A stretch of 64,000 nucleotides of DNA from Lamellibrachia columna (GCA_963662155.1 OY759270.1:16235509-16299508), one strand, 5' to 3'. Counted from the first letter of the stretch, positions 25,101 to 34,050 are shown. Notes: generated by a model not told the origin, from the letters alone. Numbers and translations are program-made.

Positions 25101-28100
25101 GTGTCGCTTGGGGCATTTGCGATGCGTCAATGGTGCATTTAAATTGATCAAATTCCTACCTTTATATATTCTGTGTGCGAATGGTATATTTTGTGCACCT
25201 TACTAATATATTCAGTATGTTAATAATCATGGGTGAGACTACTCAATGGTGGGGTGGGTGAGATCATCCAATGGTGGAGATCATCTTCATTCAAATAATG
25301 AGGATCATCATTAAAGGTGACATAGTTCACGGAAAGGTCATCATCATTCATAGATGAAGGTCCCCTGTCGAGGGGTTTGATCACTCAATGATGGAGGGTG
25401 ATGAGTGCTGTCTTGGGGGTTGCAGCCCCATGCAAACTAACCGGTACTGTGCTATGAACACATGACAAGAACTTGCCTGGGTGAACAGAAAGCCTGGAGT
25501 CACTGCCGCCCACTGTTCTGTCAAGCTTCGTGTTGAAGTGAGTGCACCGGTAGAGTTTCCCATCCTGTGCGTCACTTGTCTTTACGTATGCAAAGTGCAG
25601 GTGTCCTGCAGGTACAAATGCATTGAACTGAGTTGGTGTTTATTCAACGTTTCTACAGCGTACAAAACATTACAATACATTCAACAACATCTACAATGAA
25701 ATCTTGAATAGGAAATGCAAGAAGTGTACAATGTTTTTTATAGCAGTCCCCATTTAACAGTACATACACAAATGTTGTAGACCCCTAATCAGTTCAAATC
25801 ACACAAAATACATAATTATGTTTAGACACCTAAAAGTAATTAACACAAAGCAAAGGCAAAATGTGTAAAGACAAATGTGATAACATATTATTACAGAGTG
25901 AAACAAAGAAACAACAATAGCAAAATAATATTGAAAAATCCTTGTTAAAATAAGTGTCATATCTAACATTTCAACAAGTAAGGAAAACTTAGATTTGGTA
26001 CAGAAATTACAGGCAACAACAACAGAGAGTGTTAGAAGTAGTGTCTTGAAATGTTAAGAAAGCGTAAAGAATTGGATTGGAATGATTCAAAGGCTCAACT
26101 AGAGCTGAGACTGCGTGAACTATTACGTTAATAAGCAAACAAAATTTCTTGCTTTTGCCAGACAAAAATTAAATCAAGCCACATTTGCAAAATATATCCT
26201 GAGACGGATCTGAGCAAATATCCGATTGGTTAACGTGGCAACCGGGACGAAGTTCAGCGTTTTTTTCCCTTAAGGTGGATACCAGACTTGTTGGCAAGTC
26301 ACAAACAGTCAAGTCAATGACCTCCACGTCTCGAGAGTAATATCTCTGAATTCCAAGTCGCCATGGTCCACCAATTGTCATGACTTGTTTGACTGCGGCA
26401 ATTTTTAGGCGGGCAATTTAGGTGGATGCTTCCCCACCGTAACATTTGTTAATTTTAATAAGTAGGGACCTACTGGGTAATTGTTGTGTTCGGTGCGGCC
26501 TGTCACAACAATGTGGTTTCGCTTTGCATACCTTTCGAGCCATTAGACTTGTTGGCAAGTGACGAACTGCCAGATCTCAAGTCTATGACCTCCAAATGGC
26601 AGAGGTCCTGAATGAGTATTTCAGCTCAGTTTTTACCACAGAAGATATCAGCTCACTTCCAGTTCCATTGACTAAATTTGAGGGCAATAAATCAGAACAT
26701 TTAGGGCAGTTAATTGTAACTCCTGAAATGATAGCAAAGAAAATTAAGAAGATGAAAGATAATAAATCACCTGGAGTTGATGGGATACCACCAAAACTGC
26801 TAAAGGAAATTGTTGATCAAATTAGTACACCACTTGCAAACTTATTTAACTTGTCATTAGAAGAAGGAATAGTTCCTTCAGAATGGAAAGAAGCAAACAT
26901 TACGCCGCTATTTAAGAAGGGATCGAGGAAGAAGCCAGAAAATTACAGACCAGTGAGTTTAACATCAGTTGTATGTAAATTACTCAAAACATTAATTAGA
27001 GACCACATGGTGGAATTCCTCATAAAACATAAATTAATAAATACATCTCAACATGGATTCCTAAAAGCAAGGTCATGTCTAACCAATCTCTTATGTTTTT
27101 TAGAAGAAATTACAAAGTGGCTAGATGACGGGTCACCAGTGGATGTTGTCTACTTAGATTTTCAGAAAGCTTTCGATAAAGTGCCACATCAAAGATTGTT
27201 ACTTAAACTAAAAGCCCATGGTATAGGCAATGATGTAATCAACTGGATAGAAAAGTGGCTTACACACAGAAGACAGAGAGTAATAGTAGATGGTAAGATT
27301 TCAAACTGGAAATCTGTTTTGAGTGGGGTACAACAGGGATCAGTGTTATGCCCTATACTGTTTTTAATATATATAAATGATTTGGAGGATGACATATCTA
27401 GCAAAGTACTCAAATTTGCAGATGACACAAAAGTATTCAGAAAGGTTACTAATGATACAGATAAACAAAGTTTACAGGATGATCTAGAAAAATTAGTTAA
27501 ATGGTCAGAAAAATGGCAAATGTTATTCAATTTTGGGAAGTGTAAATGTATACACATAGGACATGGAAATATGGACGAGGAATATAAAATGGGGGATGCT
27601 GTACTAGGTAGAACCACACAAGAAAAGGATTTAGGAGTAACATTTAATGCTGACATGAAAGTTTCAGAGCAATGTGGGATTGCTGCTTCGAAAGGAAATC
27701 AAATTCTAGGGCTAATTAGGAGAACTATCACGTATAAGGAGAAACATCTAATTGTACCCCTGTACAAAGCAATAGTTAGACCACATTTGGAATATTGTAT
27801 TCAAGCATGGAGGCCATATCGTAAAAAAGACATAGATAAGCTAGAAAGAATACAACGAAGAGCAACTAAGATGATTCCAGAATTAAGAGACCTTAGTTAC
27901 GAAAGTCGCTTATTACAATGTGGTTTGACAACACTAGAGACCAGGAGACTAAGAGGAGACCAAATAGAAGTGTTTAAAACAGTGAACGGTTATGAGGATG
28001 TTGATAGGAATATGTTCTTCAAACTTAAAGAAGGCAGTAGAACCAGAGGACACAAAGCAGCATTAGTTAAAGAGCAGTGTAGGTTGGACATGAGAAAGTA

Positions 28101-30399
28101 CTCTTTCTCACAGAGGGTGATAAATGAATGGAACAAACTGCCAAATGATTGTGTTAATGCTAGTAGTGTGACTATGTTTCCAATCCAATGGCTTCCTTGT
28201 CCACTTGCCATCTGGAACTTGTTGTTCGAGATGGCAATCTTGTTAAATCTTGTTAAAAGTCATGAAAATGTGCGACTCGAGTTTGCCGCTATGACTCACG
28301 TCAACATATCTTGTGGATACACTTGCGGTGTTAACAACATAAACACGTTTCATGATGATAATACGACAAAGAATTCCATCTTACCATCTTCGTCAATGTT
28401 GGTCCGCTTGTCAAGTACTAGTGCTGTAGAGTTCTTGTTGTCCGCAGAGGAGGCAAGGGACCAGCGGACTGTGGCAGCTGGTACGCTTTTCAGAAGTTGA
28501 CATATGATTTTGACATGCTCCCCAGCATTAACGTTGTAATGGCTTACACGTAGAAATGGTGGGTAGCTGGCGAGAAAGGCACATCTCATGGTTGCAATGT
28601 TTGACATCGCCTTGCCGTGATTGTTCATTGCGAAGCATTGATATTCGCCCTCATTTATACGGGATGCATCCTTGATGATTATAGTGCCGTCTTCTGGGGA
28701 CATGTAGATGTTTCTATGTTCATTCAGATCAAGAGTCCTGTTTCTGAACATCCAACCATACCTGTGACATCCGTTAAGAACAATATATCTTAGTAGATGT
28801 ACAGGCAGCGACACACGCACGCACGCACGCATGTTTAGCGATTTGCACCAAGTCCTTTCTACGCCTCCGTGCGTGCAGGAAAACTAGTTTCATGTTATAA
28901 CAAGATAGGGAACAAGGTTCTTGGTATAACAAGAAACTTTGATAACTAGTTTTTTTATAACAAGATAGGCAACTTCTTGATATAACAAGACAATGTTCTT
29001 GATATAACAAGAAACTCTTATAACTAGTTTCTTAATATAACAATATATGTAACTAGTTTCTTAATAAGAAAAGCGTTTCTTGTTATAACAAGAAACTAGT
29101 TATTTCACAGAACGTCTTGCGATTTGCATCATGTCCTTTCTACGCTTTCGTACAAACCAGGTGTTTATACAGGGGCAAGTTTTAAAGAGCCACGTTTGCA
29201 GTGTTAAAGATGAATACATTTCAATGCCAATCCAGCCATGTTTGCAATAATTGATATAAACACATTTGTAAAACAAAACACGGATTAATTTCAGTAACAA
29301 TCTAGCCACACGTACGATGCCAAGAACGAACATATATCGGGCAAAATACAGCAAACCTGGCGACGTCAAACATGAATGCGTAAAATAATTAACACTAGGA
29401 AATATTGTACATCTTCTAATTCGTGAAAATGTTCATCAAGTTGGTAGATGTGTATAAGTAACGATTTTCCTTGACTACAACTATTAGGATTAATTACTCT
29501 GAACGCTTTGGCTGTCATCGGCAGCCTTCGTCAGGGTCGACTAGTTCCTCCTCTGTTCGCCATATGGGACGGCCTGCTTGCCAAGTCAACTGGCGAACAG
29601 AAGAAAAACTAGTCGTTCCAGAATTCCTGACGAAGGCAGCCGAAATGTTGAGAGTAAGTAATCTCAATCGTGGTTGAAGAAAATCGTTACCCAGCAGATC
29701 TTCTTGTTTTGTTCATGTAAAGGCCCCTCCACACGAGCGATTTGTTGATCGATTGGTCGGGCGACACTGTCGTCCAACCAATTGCACGCATAATTTATTG
29801 TTACTTTCAATAAAAGATGCGTCCAATTGGTTTGGCGACACAGTGTTATCTGACCAATCGGACGACTAATTGCTCATGTGAACGGGGCTTGATACAATGT
29901 CTAGACATCGTCAGAGAACAGAGTACATACGTCGGCTTGGGTGAACCAGTAGCGACACATGGCAACTGAACGTCCTCGCCACTCCAAAAGATCCTTTGTT
30001 TTGGTGGGCCATGAATGATACTCGGAGGGAGGCGAACTGCAAAACAGTGGTTGGGTAACACGTGAAACTATACATGATCTTAGTATACATCCAGTAATTT
30101 TCCATCGTGTTTTCTTGTTTCACAATAAAAGTGCATCCTTGTTACATGTATGTTACCATTAATATTAACATAATAGTATTATACAGATTATAGTTTAAGT
30201 ACATAGGAAGCGGTTCTCATTGTTGTTGTTGTTGTTGTTGTTGCGGTCAAATAATCTGGGCTTGCTAATGTTGGAGTCAAATCGTCTAAATCTGCTAATT
30301 GTAAGACATTGATCACGGCTACTCACTGTCAAGGGTGCACTGGAACCCATCGACCAGCAACACCAAGCAAACAAGCAGACTCCTGTATACATACATCAT
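16078..30399 (-). CDS. gene C: five-Ig single-pass membrane protein, L1CAM/neuroglian-like
   Basis: Rebuilt from 10 exons: 30399-30327, 30036-29931, 28761-28385, 25605-25477, 24299-24197, 23221-23034, 22371-22231, 21766-21602, 18507-18196, 16147-16078. They join in one frame for 554 codons without a stop, and every phase agrees. Order: signal peptide (residues 1 to about 20), Ig1 (27-115, Cys51-Cys102, Trp63), Ig2 (116-228), Ig3 (229-325), Ig4 (326-427), Ig5 (428-531) and a TM helix (about 533-551). Ig1-4 read like L1/neuroglian Ig1-4; the last Ig, in one exon with an SLHI...GKYTCVASN F-strand, looks most like L1-family Ig6. No fibronectin III exons intervene before the TM exon, unlike true L1 proteins. 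Likely role: cell adhesion or recognition. The cytoplasmic tail lies off the window. Family placement is from memory and not aligned. Confidence 0.85.
16158..16490 (-). mobile_element. LINE 3'-end relic abutting the gene C TM exon
   Basis: On the minus strand, NIDRNIFFSLKK and KLVKDQCRLDIK match DVDRNMFFKLKE and ALVKEQCRLDMR of the LINE at 26596-28249. The final CTTGTCCACTT...ATCTTGTTAAATCTTGTT also matches that element's end at about 28196-28249. This copy is 5'-truncated and decayed (its RVINEWNKLP region is garbled). Its 3' terminus is at about 16158. Confidence 0.8.
16970..17802. mobile_element. hAT MITE (833 bp) with perfect 8-bp target duplication
   Basis: The left end is CAGGGCTGGGATCAATTCCA and the right end, reverse-complemented, is CAGGGCTGGGGTCAATTCCA. 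GCCCTATT occurs directly outside both ends (16962-16969 and 17803-17810). Both arms are filled with AATTCCAATTCC repeats. The middle has no transposase. It lies in the gene C intron between the Ig5 and TM exons. The intact target duplication and near-identical ends suggest a young insertion. Confidence 0.9.
17935..17990 (+). repeat. (GAT)n-rich microsatellite
   Basis: A degenerate run of GATGATGATGAGGATGATGA-type trinucleotides in a gene C intron, with no coding meaning seen. Confidence 0.7.
18196..18507 (-). CDS. gene C exon 9: complete fifth Ig domain
   Basis: The acceptor is GTCTGTAG and the donor GTAC|GTGAGT (phase 1). Unlike Ig1-4, this whole domain is one exon: PTVITLAPADVVMVSGEKV, VFKCEALSDDSTPVTIGW, SMDNSLHIKAEEDKDQ, YAGKYTCVASNMYSEARA. 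The tail LTLPPARVR leads directly into the TM exon. Confidence 0.9.
19076..21489 (-). mobile_element. complete Mutator-like (MULE) DNA transposon
   Basis: Terminal inverted repeats of about 115 bp: left 19076-19192, right 21373-21489. Each holds tandem variants of GGACATTTAGCCAAYRGACA and ends in a GGCTAAATGGCC...CATCATTTGCAG block. They flank one intact transposase gene (19384-20868). The outer flanks look alike: ATACCTTCCACGAAT before the left CCGG and ATACCACCTTCCACAGAT after the right CCGG. It sits in the gene C intron between the Ig4 and Ig5 exons, transcribed in the host gene's direction. Intact frame and well-matched TIRs suggest recent or present autonomy. Confidence 0.9.
19384..20868 (-). 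CDS. FLYWCH-MULE transposase, intact 494 aa
   Basis: Starts ATG at 20868 and ends just inside the left TIR. Residues about 1-65 form a FLYWCH-type zinc finger: EGFMYTKQ, RWQCVKRNNHCKGV and a terminal HNHD give a C2H2 pattern. The MULE core follows. Likely catalytic acids are Asp in TWFMDGNFAM, Asp in TIMVDFEQAV and Glu in NNQCEGWNNRF, which are the usual DDE positions of MULE transposases. GCFYLLTQATWRK matches the usual GCxxHxxQ block, but Leu stands where His is normal, a possible damaging change. A basic patch (QPPKKRVRREYK) follows the core. No frameshift or stop is seen. It would bind the TIRs and move the element. Confidence 0.93.
   Translation of the reverse strand: MEIITTSRGKQKVCLEGFMYTKQITSKNQIRWQCVKRNNHCKGVISTTLDLSQVLNTKPHNHDANPMEVAVAKTKVDMKHLAANTRERPATIVSAKLAELPAAARQLASEEDAMKKMIRRVRKGQAPPVPASLSELTIEGEWTQTSGLTPEPFLIYDNGQNSDSRIVVFASPPALRTLSTADTWFMDGNFAMAPPGFLQLYVIRVPLGSTTVGIAYALLQRKTQDTYEELLRALLDKCSSMELYPDPRTIMVDFEQAVISAIGATLDNDVQVRGCFYLLTQATWRKIQELGLVPQYRDDEDFKLFCGQLDALAFLPTEDIPEGIMYLRGNTPPDAEPLVDYFDQTYVTGTYRRAGVPRDGPYGAAIVRMRRVPPRYPPALWNVHQASLDDEPRTNNQCEGWNNRFTHLVGYQHPSVWTMIDALKKEDAVACTHIAKDLNGQPPKKRVRREYKDMQIRLRTLCEDRAAGRKTIPELLRGVRHNIRWKPVNRENED
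21602..21766 (-). CDS. gene C exon 8: second half of Ig4
   Basis: The acceptor is AAAACCAG and the donor CTTA|GTAAGT (phase 1). It encodes LARLISNDKKNLTVYHIC, then the F-strand MNVQCVAKNKHGSIVADG and YLNVL. The following intron contains the complete MULE transposon (19076-21489). Confidence 0.87.
22231..22371 (-). CDS. gene C exon 7: first half of Ig4
   Basis: The acceptor is GTCAACAG and the donor AATG|GTAAGT (phase 1). It encodes VPVFESSNKRPHNINAT, GEDVSFICDPKAVPDAEV and LWYINGEKLNG, an I-set-like A to C' half. NAT is a possible N-glycosylation site. Confidence 0.87.
22928..23012 (-). repeat. tRNA-derived SINE fragment
   Basis: The minus strand reads GGGTGCAGTGGTTCGAAAGC (A-box-like), then ACTGTCAACC in the anticodon-arm position, then GGGGTTCAAATCCTC, a good B box. 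The acceptor stem does not pair, so it is not a tRNA gene. It lies in the gene C intron just downstream of the Ig3 exon. Confidence 0.5.
23034..23221 (-). CDS. gene C exon 6: second half of Ig3
   Basis: The acceptor is ATGTTTAG and the donor CAGT|GTACGC (phase 1). It encodes PAPQVSWSRVNG (C-strand Trp) and IEKSDEGEYKCQGMNSRGSE (F-strand Cys). An alternative GT two bases earlier would break the frame into exon 7, which settles the donor choice. Confidence 0.87.
24197..24299 (-). CDS. gene C exon 5: first half of Ig3
   Basis: The acceptor is TTTTTGCAG and the donor AAA|GTAAGT (phase 2). It encodes GPTEEKRPRLESSSADVK followed by GGSITLKCLFSGK, the A-B strands with the first Ig3 cysteine. It joins in frame to exon 6, which starts NPAPQVSWS. 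Confidence 0.85.
25477..25605 (-). CDS. gene C exon 4: second half of Ig2 (GC donor)
   Basis: The acceptor is ACCTGCAG. The donor is CCAG|GCAAGT, a non-canonical GC donor with otherwise perfect consensus. The peptide GHLHFAYVKTSDAQDG then KLYRCTHFNTKLDR supplies the E-F strands and the second Ig2 cysteine. Phases 1 and 1 fit both neighbours. This exon lies between the LINE insertion and exon 5. Confidence 0.82.
26283..26593 (+). repeat. direct repeat next to the LINE 5' end
   Basis: AGACTTGTTGGCAAGTCAC (about 26284) and AGACTTGTTGGCAAGTGACG (about 26549) are each followed within 30 bp by a TCAAGTC...ATGACCTCCA segment. The second copy ends three bases before the ATG of the LINE frame. The origin is unclear: either an older duplication or part of the LINE's 5' untranslated region. 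Confidence 0.55.
26596..28249 (+). mobile_element. 5'-truncated CR1/Jockey-group LINE with open reverse transcriptase
   Basis: An open frame starts at 26596 and covers the whole reverse transcriptase. Motifs in order: NKSPGVDGIPPKLLKE, ANITPLFKKGSRKKPENYRP, VVYLDFQKAFDKVPHQRL (first catalytic Asp), SGVQQGSVLCPILFLIYIND, KFADDTKVF (catalytic DD), then the C-terminal YKAIVRPHLEYCIQAWRP and YSFSQRVINEWNKLP. The endonuclease half is missing. The element ends in ATCTTGTTAAATCTTGTT (about 28232-28249); the frame only runs to 28500 by entering host sequence. It is inserted in gene C intron 3, opposite to the gene, about 130 bp from exon 3. Subfamily not determined. Confidence 0.9.
28385..28761 (-). 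CDS. gene C exon 3: second half of Ig1 and first half of Ig2
   Basis: The acceptor is GTCACAG and the donor ATG|GTAAGA (phase 1). It completes Ig1 with YGWMFRN and the F-strand NEGEYQCFAMNNHGKA, then starts Ig2 with GEHVKIICQLL...ATVRWSL. No intron separates Ig1 from Ig2. The exon end overlaps the flank of the plus-strand LINE, whose own frame runs on across the exon by chance. Confidence 0.88.
28838..29165. repeat. palindrome-rich foldback repeat
   Basis: GCGATTTGCACCAAGTCCTT (about 28838) and GCGATTTGCATCATGTCCTT (about 29118) form a direct repeat of about 35 bp around a region built from AACTAGTTTCTTRWTATAAC and its complement. The last part (about 29075-29096) is a perfect palindrome centred on TTGTTATAACAA. 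In RNA or single-stranded DNA this would fold strongly. Located in gene C intron 2. Confidence 0.75.
29458..29690. repeat. foldback element with ~100-bp inverted arms
   Basis: The left arm (29458-29562) and right arm (29591-29690) are imperfect reverse complements. They begin and end with GTAACGATTTTC / GAAAATCGTTAC and meet at GTTCGCCA / TGGCGAAC, with about 28 bp between. Each arm carries CTGACGAAGGC. A single diverged arm-like segment recurs at about 39716-39785. It lies in gene C intron 2. The family is unknown to me. Confidence 0.8.
29931..30036 (-). CDS. gene C exon 2: first half of Ig1
   Basis: The acceptor is TTTTGCAG and the donor AC|GTATGT (phase 2). It encodes RLPPSIIHGPPKQ, then the B-strand cysteine in VQLPCVATGSPKP. 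The proline-rich start followed by GEDVQLPCVATG is characteristic of the first Ig domain of L1/neuroglian/contactin-type proteins. Confidence 0.85.
30327..30399 (-). CDS. gene C exon 1: signal peptide
   Basis: Starts with a tandem ATG ATG at 30399. The peptide begins MMYVYRSLLVCLVLLV, a positively charged n-region plus a hydrophobic core, then DGFQCTLD. The donor is A|GTGAGT (phase 1). Another frame is also open across here, but only this one gives a signal peptide and joins in phase to exon 2. Confidence 0.8.
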
Positions 30400-30963
30400 G
30401 CTGACTTCCGACCTTCTCTCAAACCGTCACTTTGTAATCTAAAAACCATAAAATAATTTAATAAAATTAATATCACCATCCCAGTCACGGCATCAGGTAA
30501 CCTTGTTTACGGAATACTCTTGACAACCGGATCTCCGTTTAAGCATTGCGCGTTGTTTATGTGTCACGGTTGAATGAGTATGTGTCACTGTTGAATGAGT
30601 ATGCCACGCGGAACAATAAGTAGTGCGAACTGTATGAACTGTACACATGGTGAGATAATGAAGAAGTCCTTCCAGTAAAAACAAAATAACAAAAACACCT
30701 CACGCGTTGCAACAGCAGTCACCGTTTCACGGATCATCCGTAAAGTACGTCACGAGAGTATCGATATAGGGAAGGACTCTCAAGATCTTCACGTATAGGC
30801 GTGCACGATATCATATACATTTGATGTTATTATTAATAATTATACATACCTATAGTCTAACTGTGCACTATGAATCAATAAACACAAATGAATATCAAAA
30901 TAGTATGCATAGTATGCATGCATCTGACTATGGTACTGTTACAGTACTACAGTGTATGGTTAC

Positions 30964-31044
30964 CTCGTTGCTGATAATGGCGTCTCGAAGACAAAATCCT
31001 GTTGGCGAACTGTGCCGCACTCAGCCGCGGTCTAGCATTATATA
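30964..31044 (-). promoter_or_regulatory. candidate gene C promoter and 5' UTR exon
   Basis: The minus strand carries CCTATATAATGC (TATATAA at 31044-31038). About 70 bp downstream is a GCAACGAG|GTAACC donor-like site at 30964. A small non-coding first exon spliced to a site upstream of the signal-peptide ATG (30399) would fit. No transcript evidence; the direction could also be the opposite. Confidence 0.25.
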
Positions 31045-31723
31045 GGCCTGCGCCAGCGACTGCAGATATATAACTCTAGGAACAGGATCTCTGATGACGA
31101 TTTGTGATGTTGTTGATCGTGAGGACTCTGTGGCCGCTCCTTTTCTAATGTTGGAATGTTTGTGTGCGTGGGTGCGTGCGTGCGTGCGTGCGTGCGTTGA
31201 AGTTTTTTGTTGAGTGCTGTGGAAATGTGGTGTAATGACGATACCAGGGGCGTAGCTAGGTATAAATACATGTGGAAGCACACATCTAGGAGGGGGTATG
31301 GGTGTCCGTAAAATACAAAAGAATGCTCCTCTTGGCTTGGAGAAACACGTGACCCCTACTTGACCCACATCCTGATAAAAGGTGATGTTTAATGCGCTAG
31401 TATTTTGCAGTTTATTAAGATGCTTTACTTACTTAATTGACCCATTCGCTATGTAATAACACCATTAATTATAACAGCCAGTAAAGCATCGCAATGTGTG
31501 AATATGTAGGCTTACTACAATTTTAGAATATCATTCAATGATGATGATGAATATCATTGAACTATGAAGTTTGTGATGACTATTTGTATTAGGAATCAAA
31601 CATGATAATTGTATTAATAAACACATGCATGCCCTTTGCAATAATGACAGTCAGGAAAGAAATGTAGGCAATAATACTGTTTCGAAAACAAGTGTTTGCT
31701 AAACGCCTGTTCTTTTAAAGACT

Positions 31724-32180
31724 ACTTGTGGATGATGCGTTCTGCATCTAACTGCTTCTCCTTGTGAACGTGCACGTAGTTCTCACAGTGGAACGGAGAT
31801 AGCTCTTGAGGCGTCGCGTGGCACGGAATGACTGCTCTGTCTCCACTGTCACACTGTTTGGTCTGTCGGAATTTGGTCAGAAGAAGCAGACTTTGGAGGA
31901 CATGTTGCTTAATGGTCACTGATGTTATGGAGAAGTAAACATGTTTGACGGACAACAAGTAAGCGTCTGGTTTGTCGTCTCCATCTTCTTCAACAGTAAA
32001 GGCAGACGTGAATGTATACAGAACGTTCGCACAACTGGACCATCGATTGCAGCTTAGTTTTGTTATTTATGCCAGCTTGTATACATCCTCGTGAAACTCT
32101 AGCTCAGCCTGTAAGACACGCAACCTCTTAGCTGAGTAGATGAAGGAGAACGCGATCTGCTGGTATCTGTCATACTTTTC
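31724..32180 (-). pseudogene. decayed coding relic, family unknown
   Basis: The minus strand shows two protein-like pieces in different frames. One (about 32180-32055) reads GEKYDRYQQIAFSFIYSAKR then LRVLQAELEFHEDVYKLA and ends in a stop. The other (about 32040-31724) reads DGDDKPDAYLLSVKHVYFSI, then HVLQSLLLLTKFRQTKQ and ends at a stop. The composition is protein-like, not low-complexity. No splice sites join them, so I read it as a retroposed or transposon-derived relic. Not recognised. Confidence 0.4.
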
Positions 32181-32199
32181 CCCAGTAGCACTTTGCTGG

Positions 32200-33362
32200 C
32201 TTAAACAATAATTTTATAGCCATGTTAACATTGTGTCCTTTGCTGTGAGTGTAGGTGGCGCCTGGTACCAGCTGCCTGATTTGTGCCTGCACGCCAGCCA
32301 CAAAGGATGCCAACCAGATTATAGTTGACCCATTCGATTTATGAGAGTGGGTTGTATTGTTTTAAAAGGTTTGATGTGGAAAGAATATTGTTTGCCATAT
32401 TGATGTGGAAGAACGTGAGAATAGCTGTTTGCGTGCCTTGATACCATGTTACTATTCGACTCTATATACCAGGTACGCGACAATCGGCCTACATACGCGC
32501 TAATCGCTTCGGCTGCGGCCTCGATGCCCGAGCTCGTTCGTTCGCCCGGTGACCGTGTTTTTGCTGCGCGTTTGGCTGGCGTATTTTAGGAGCTCCCGGA
32601 GAACACTCATTGTGATGATGTAGTTAACATGTTCCGCTGAAGCGTCGTTTTCGAATTTTTCCAATCCGATTTGTAGAAGTCAAAAAACATCTATGACTAC
32701 GTCAAAGTTTTTGGTCGTCAAAGTCATCGACCATTTACATGAAGGTAGCTAAATTTTTCTTTCAAACCTTTATCATTTGTATTTCCATATACTTGTGTGT
32801 GCCAAATCTGAAGTAAATTAAACTATTAGCACATTGTTTTGTAGAGTTAAAAAAATTTCATGTCGAACCAAAAAATGGTTGATCGGGTTGAATTTCACAG
32901 CGACAATCCCCTCTGTTTGCCATCGTTTAAATGACCGTGGCCCACCATGATCATACTAAAATGATTCTTATGAGTGTATTTAATAGTTTCCCGATGAAAT
33001 TAACGAAAATAATGCCTTAGCAACGCCGATGATTGAAGATTTTGAAGGATACTATTCCTACTAAAAGTAGAGCCGTTCCTGGCATTTAGGTCACGTGGCC
33101 AGATTCTTGCAATGTGATTGGCTGATGCCGTTGTTTACAAATACAAGGGACCATGTGCTTTTATTTAGCCTCTTCTACTTTATGAATTTTGTGTATTGTT
33201 GATTTTGCAAACACATTTATCATTATCTCATACATTTACCTGAACTTTCTAAAAAATTTTTTTACCTTATTCATGATAATAACCCTGATATAAGGAATTG
33301 TGTGAAGGGAAATTTCATGTTTTATTTAGTTGATGGAATATTTAATCTTGCTTTTCCCTTTT
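32200..33362. other. no gene seen
   Basis: Mixed sequence with a locally CpG-rich patch at 32470-32600 (CGGCCTACATACGCGCTAAT) and otherwise AT-rich DNA. No exon, RNA gene or clear repeat was recognised. Confidence 0.4.
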
Positions 33363-34050
33363 TATTCCAAATGAGTTACATGTCAACAGAACACAGGCAC
33401 CTGATCGCCTCTGCAATCAGAAAAAAGAGAGAAATTAGTCAAATCGGCAATTTTATTGGGGAGGAAACACCGACAAAACAAGCGCAAAAGATGTACTTAG
33501 ATAAAAGAGGAGATTCCAAGCAGATTGGCAGTCAAACTACAGAAAAAGAAAACGTACCAAAGAAACAAATTAGAAAATAGACTCAAAAGCCATGATTTGG
33601 ACATGTCTGTTGAATTCCCAGAGTTAGAAGTGAGTATTCAGCAGAGTTAGAAGAGAGTATCCAGCAGAGTTAGAAGAGAGTATTCAGCAGAGTTAGAAGA
33701 GAGTATTCAGCAGAGTTAGAAGAGAGTATTCAGCAGAGTTAGAAGAGAGTATTCAGCAGAGTTAGAAGAGAGTTTCAGCAGAGTTAGAAGAGAGTTTCAG
33801 CAGGGTGTTCGTGATATCTTGGATGGAAAGATAGATGGACATAGGATTTGTCATGTATTTATGATGACTCGCGAGCAAAAACTGTGTACAATGGTAAAGT
33901 TGAAAAAATTGCTAAAGAAAGCAGGTGGAATTTATGTTGCAGGGTACTGGAGTGAGTAGAAAACTTACTAGGACGATGCTGTGGATTATGACATTTCAAA
34001 GAATGCCCTTGTGGCAGATCGGGTGTGTGAGGATTTGACTGTATCGTAAA
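33363..34050 (+). pseudogene. decayed coding relic with internal 23-bp repeat
   Basis: An open piece (33369-33578) reads MSYMSTEHRHLIASAIRKKR, then GNFIGEETPTKQAQKMYLDK, and stops. After a 23-bp tandem repeat the coding character returns in shifted frames: GVRDILDGKIDGHRICHVF, AKTVYNGKVEKIAKES, GIYVAGYWSE and YDISKNALVADRVCEDLTV. The last part alternates charged and aromatic residues, like a transposon-encoded or chromatin-reader-type domain. The frameshifts and stops mean it is broken. Not recognised. Confidence 0.4.
33617..33802 (+). repeat. 23-bp tandem repeat, about 8 copies
   Basis: Unit GAGTTAGAAGAGAGTATTCA plus GCA. The last two units lose two bases (GAGAGTTTCAGCA). In one frame the unit encodes ELEESIQQ; because 23 is not a multiple of three the frame rotates, so the array is not translated as a simple repeat. 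Confidence 0.9.

Noticed and set aside
28250..28500. C-terminal extension of the LINE frame beyond its 3' end
   Set aside because: Reads through host intron and the antisense of gene C exon 3; the element ends at about 28249, as the second copy at 16158 shows.
29521..29665. Hammerhead-ribozyme-like core CTGACGA...GAAA
   Set aside because: The intervening AGGCAGCC does not give a proper stem II with the expected closing pair, and no stem I/III partners were found.
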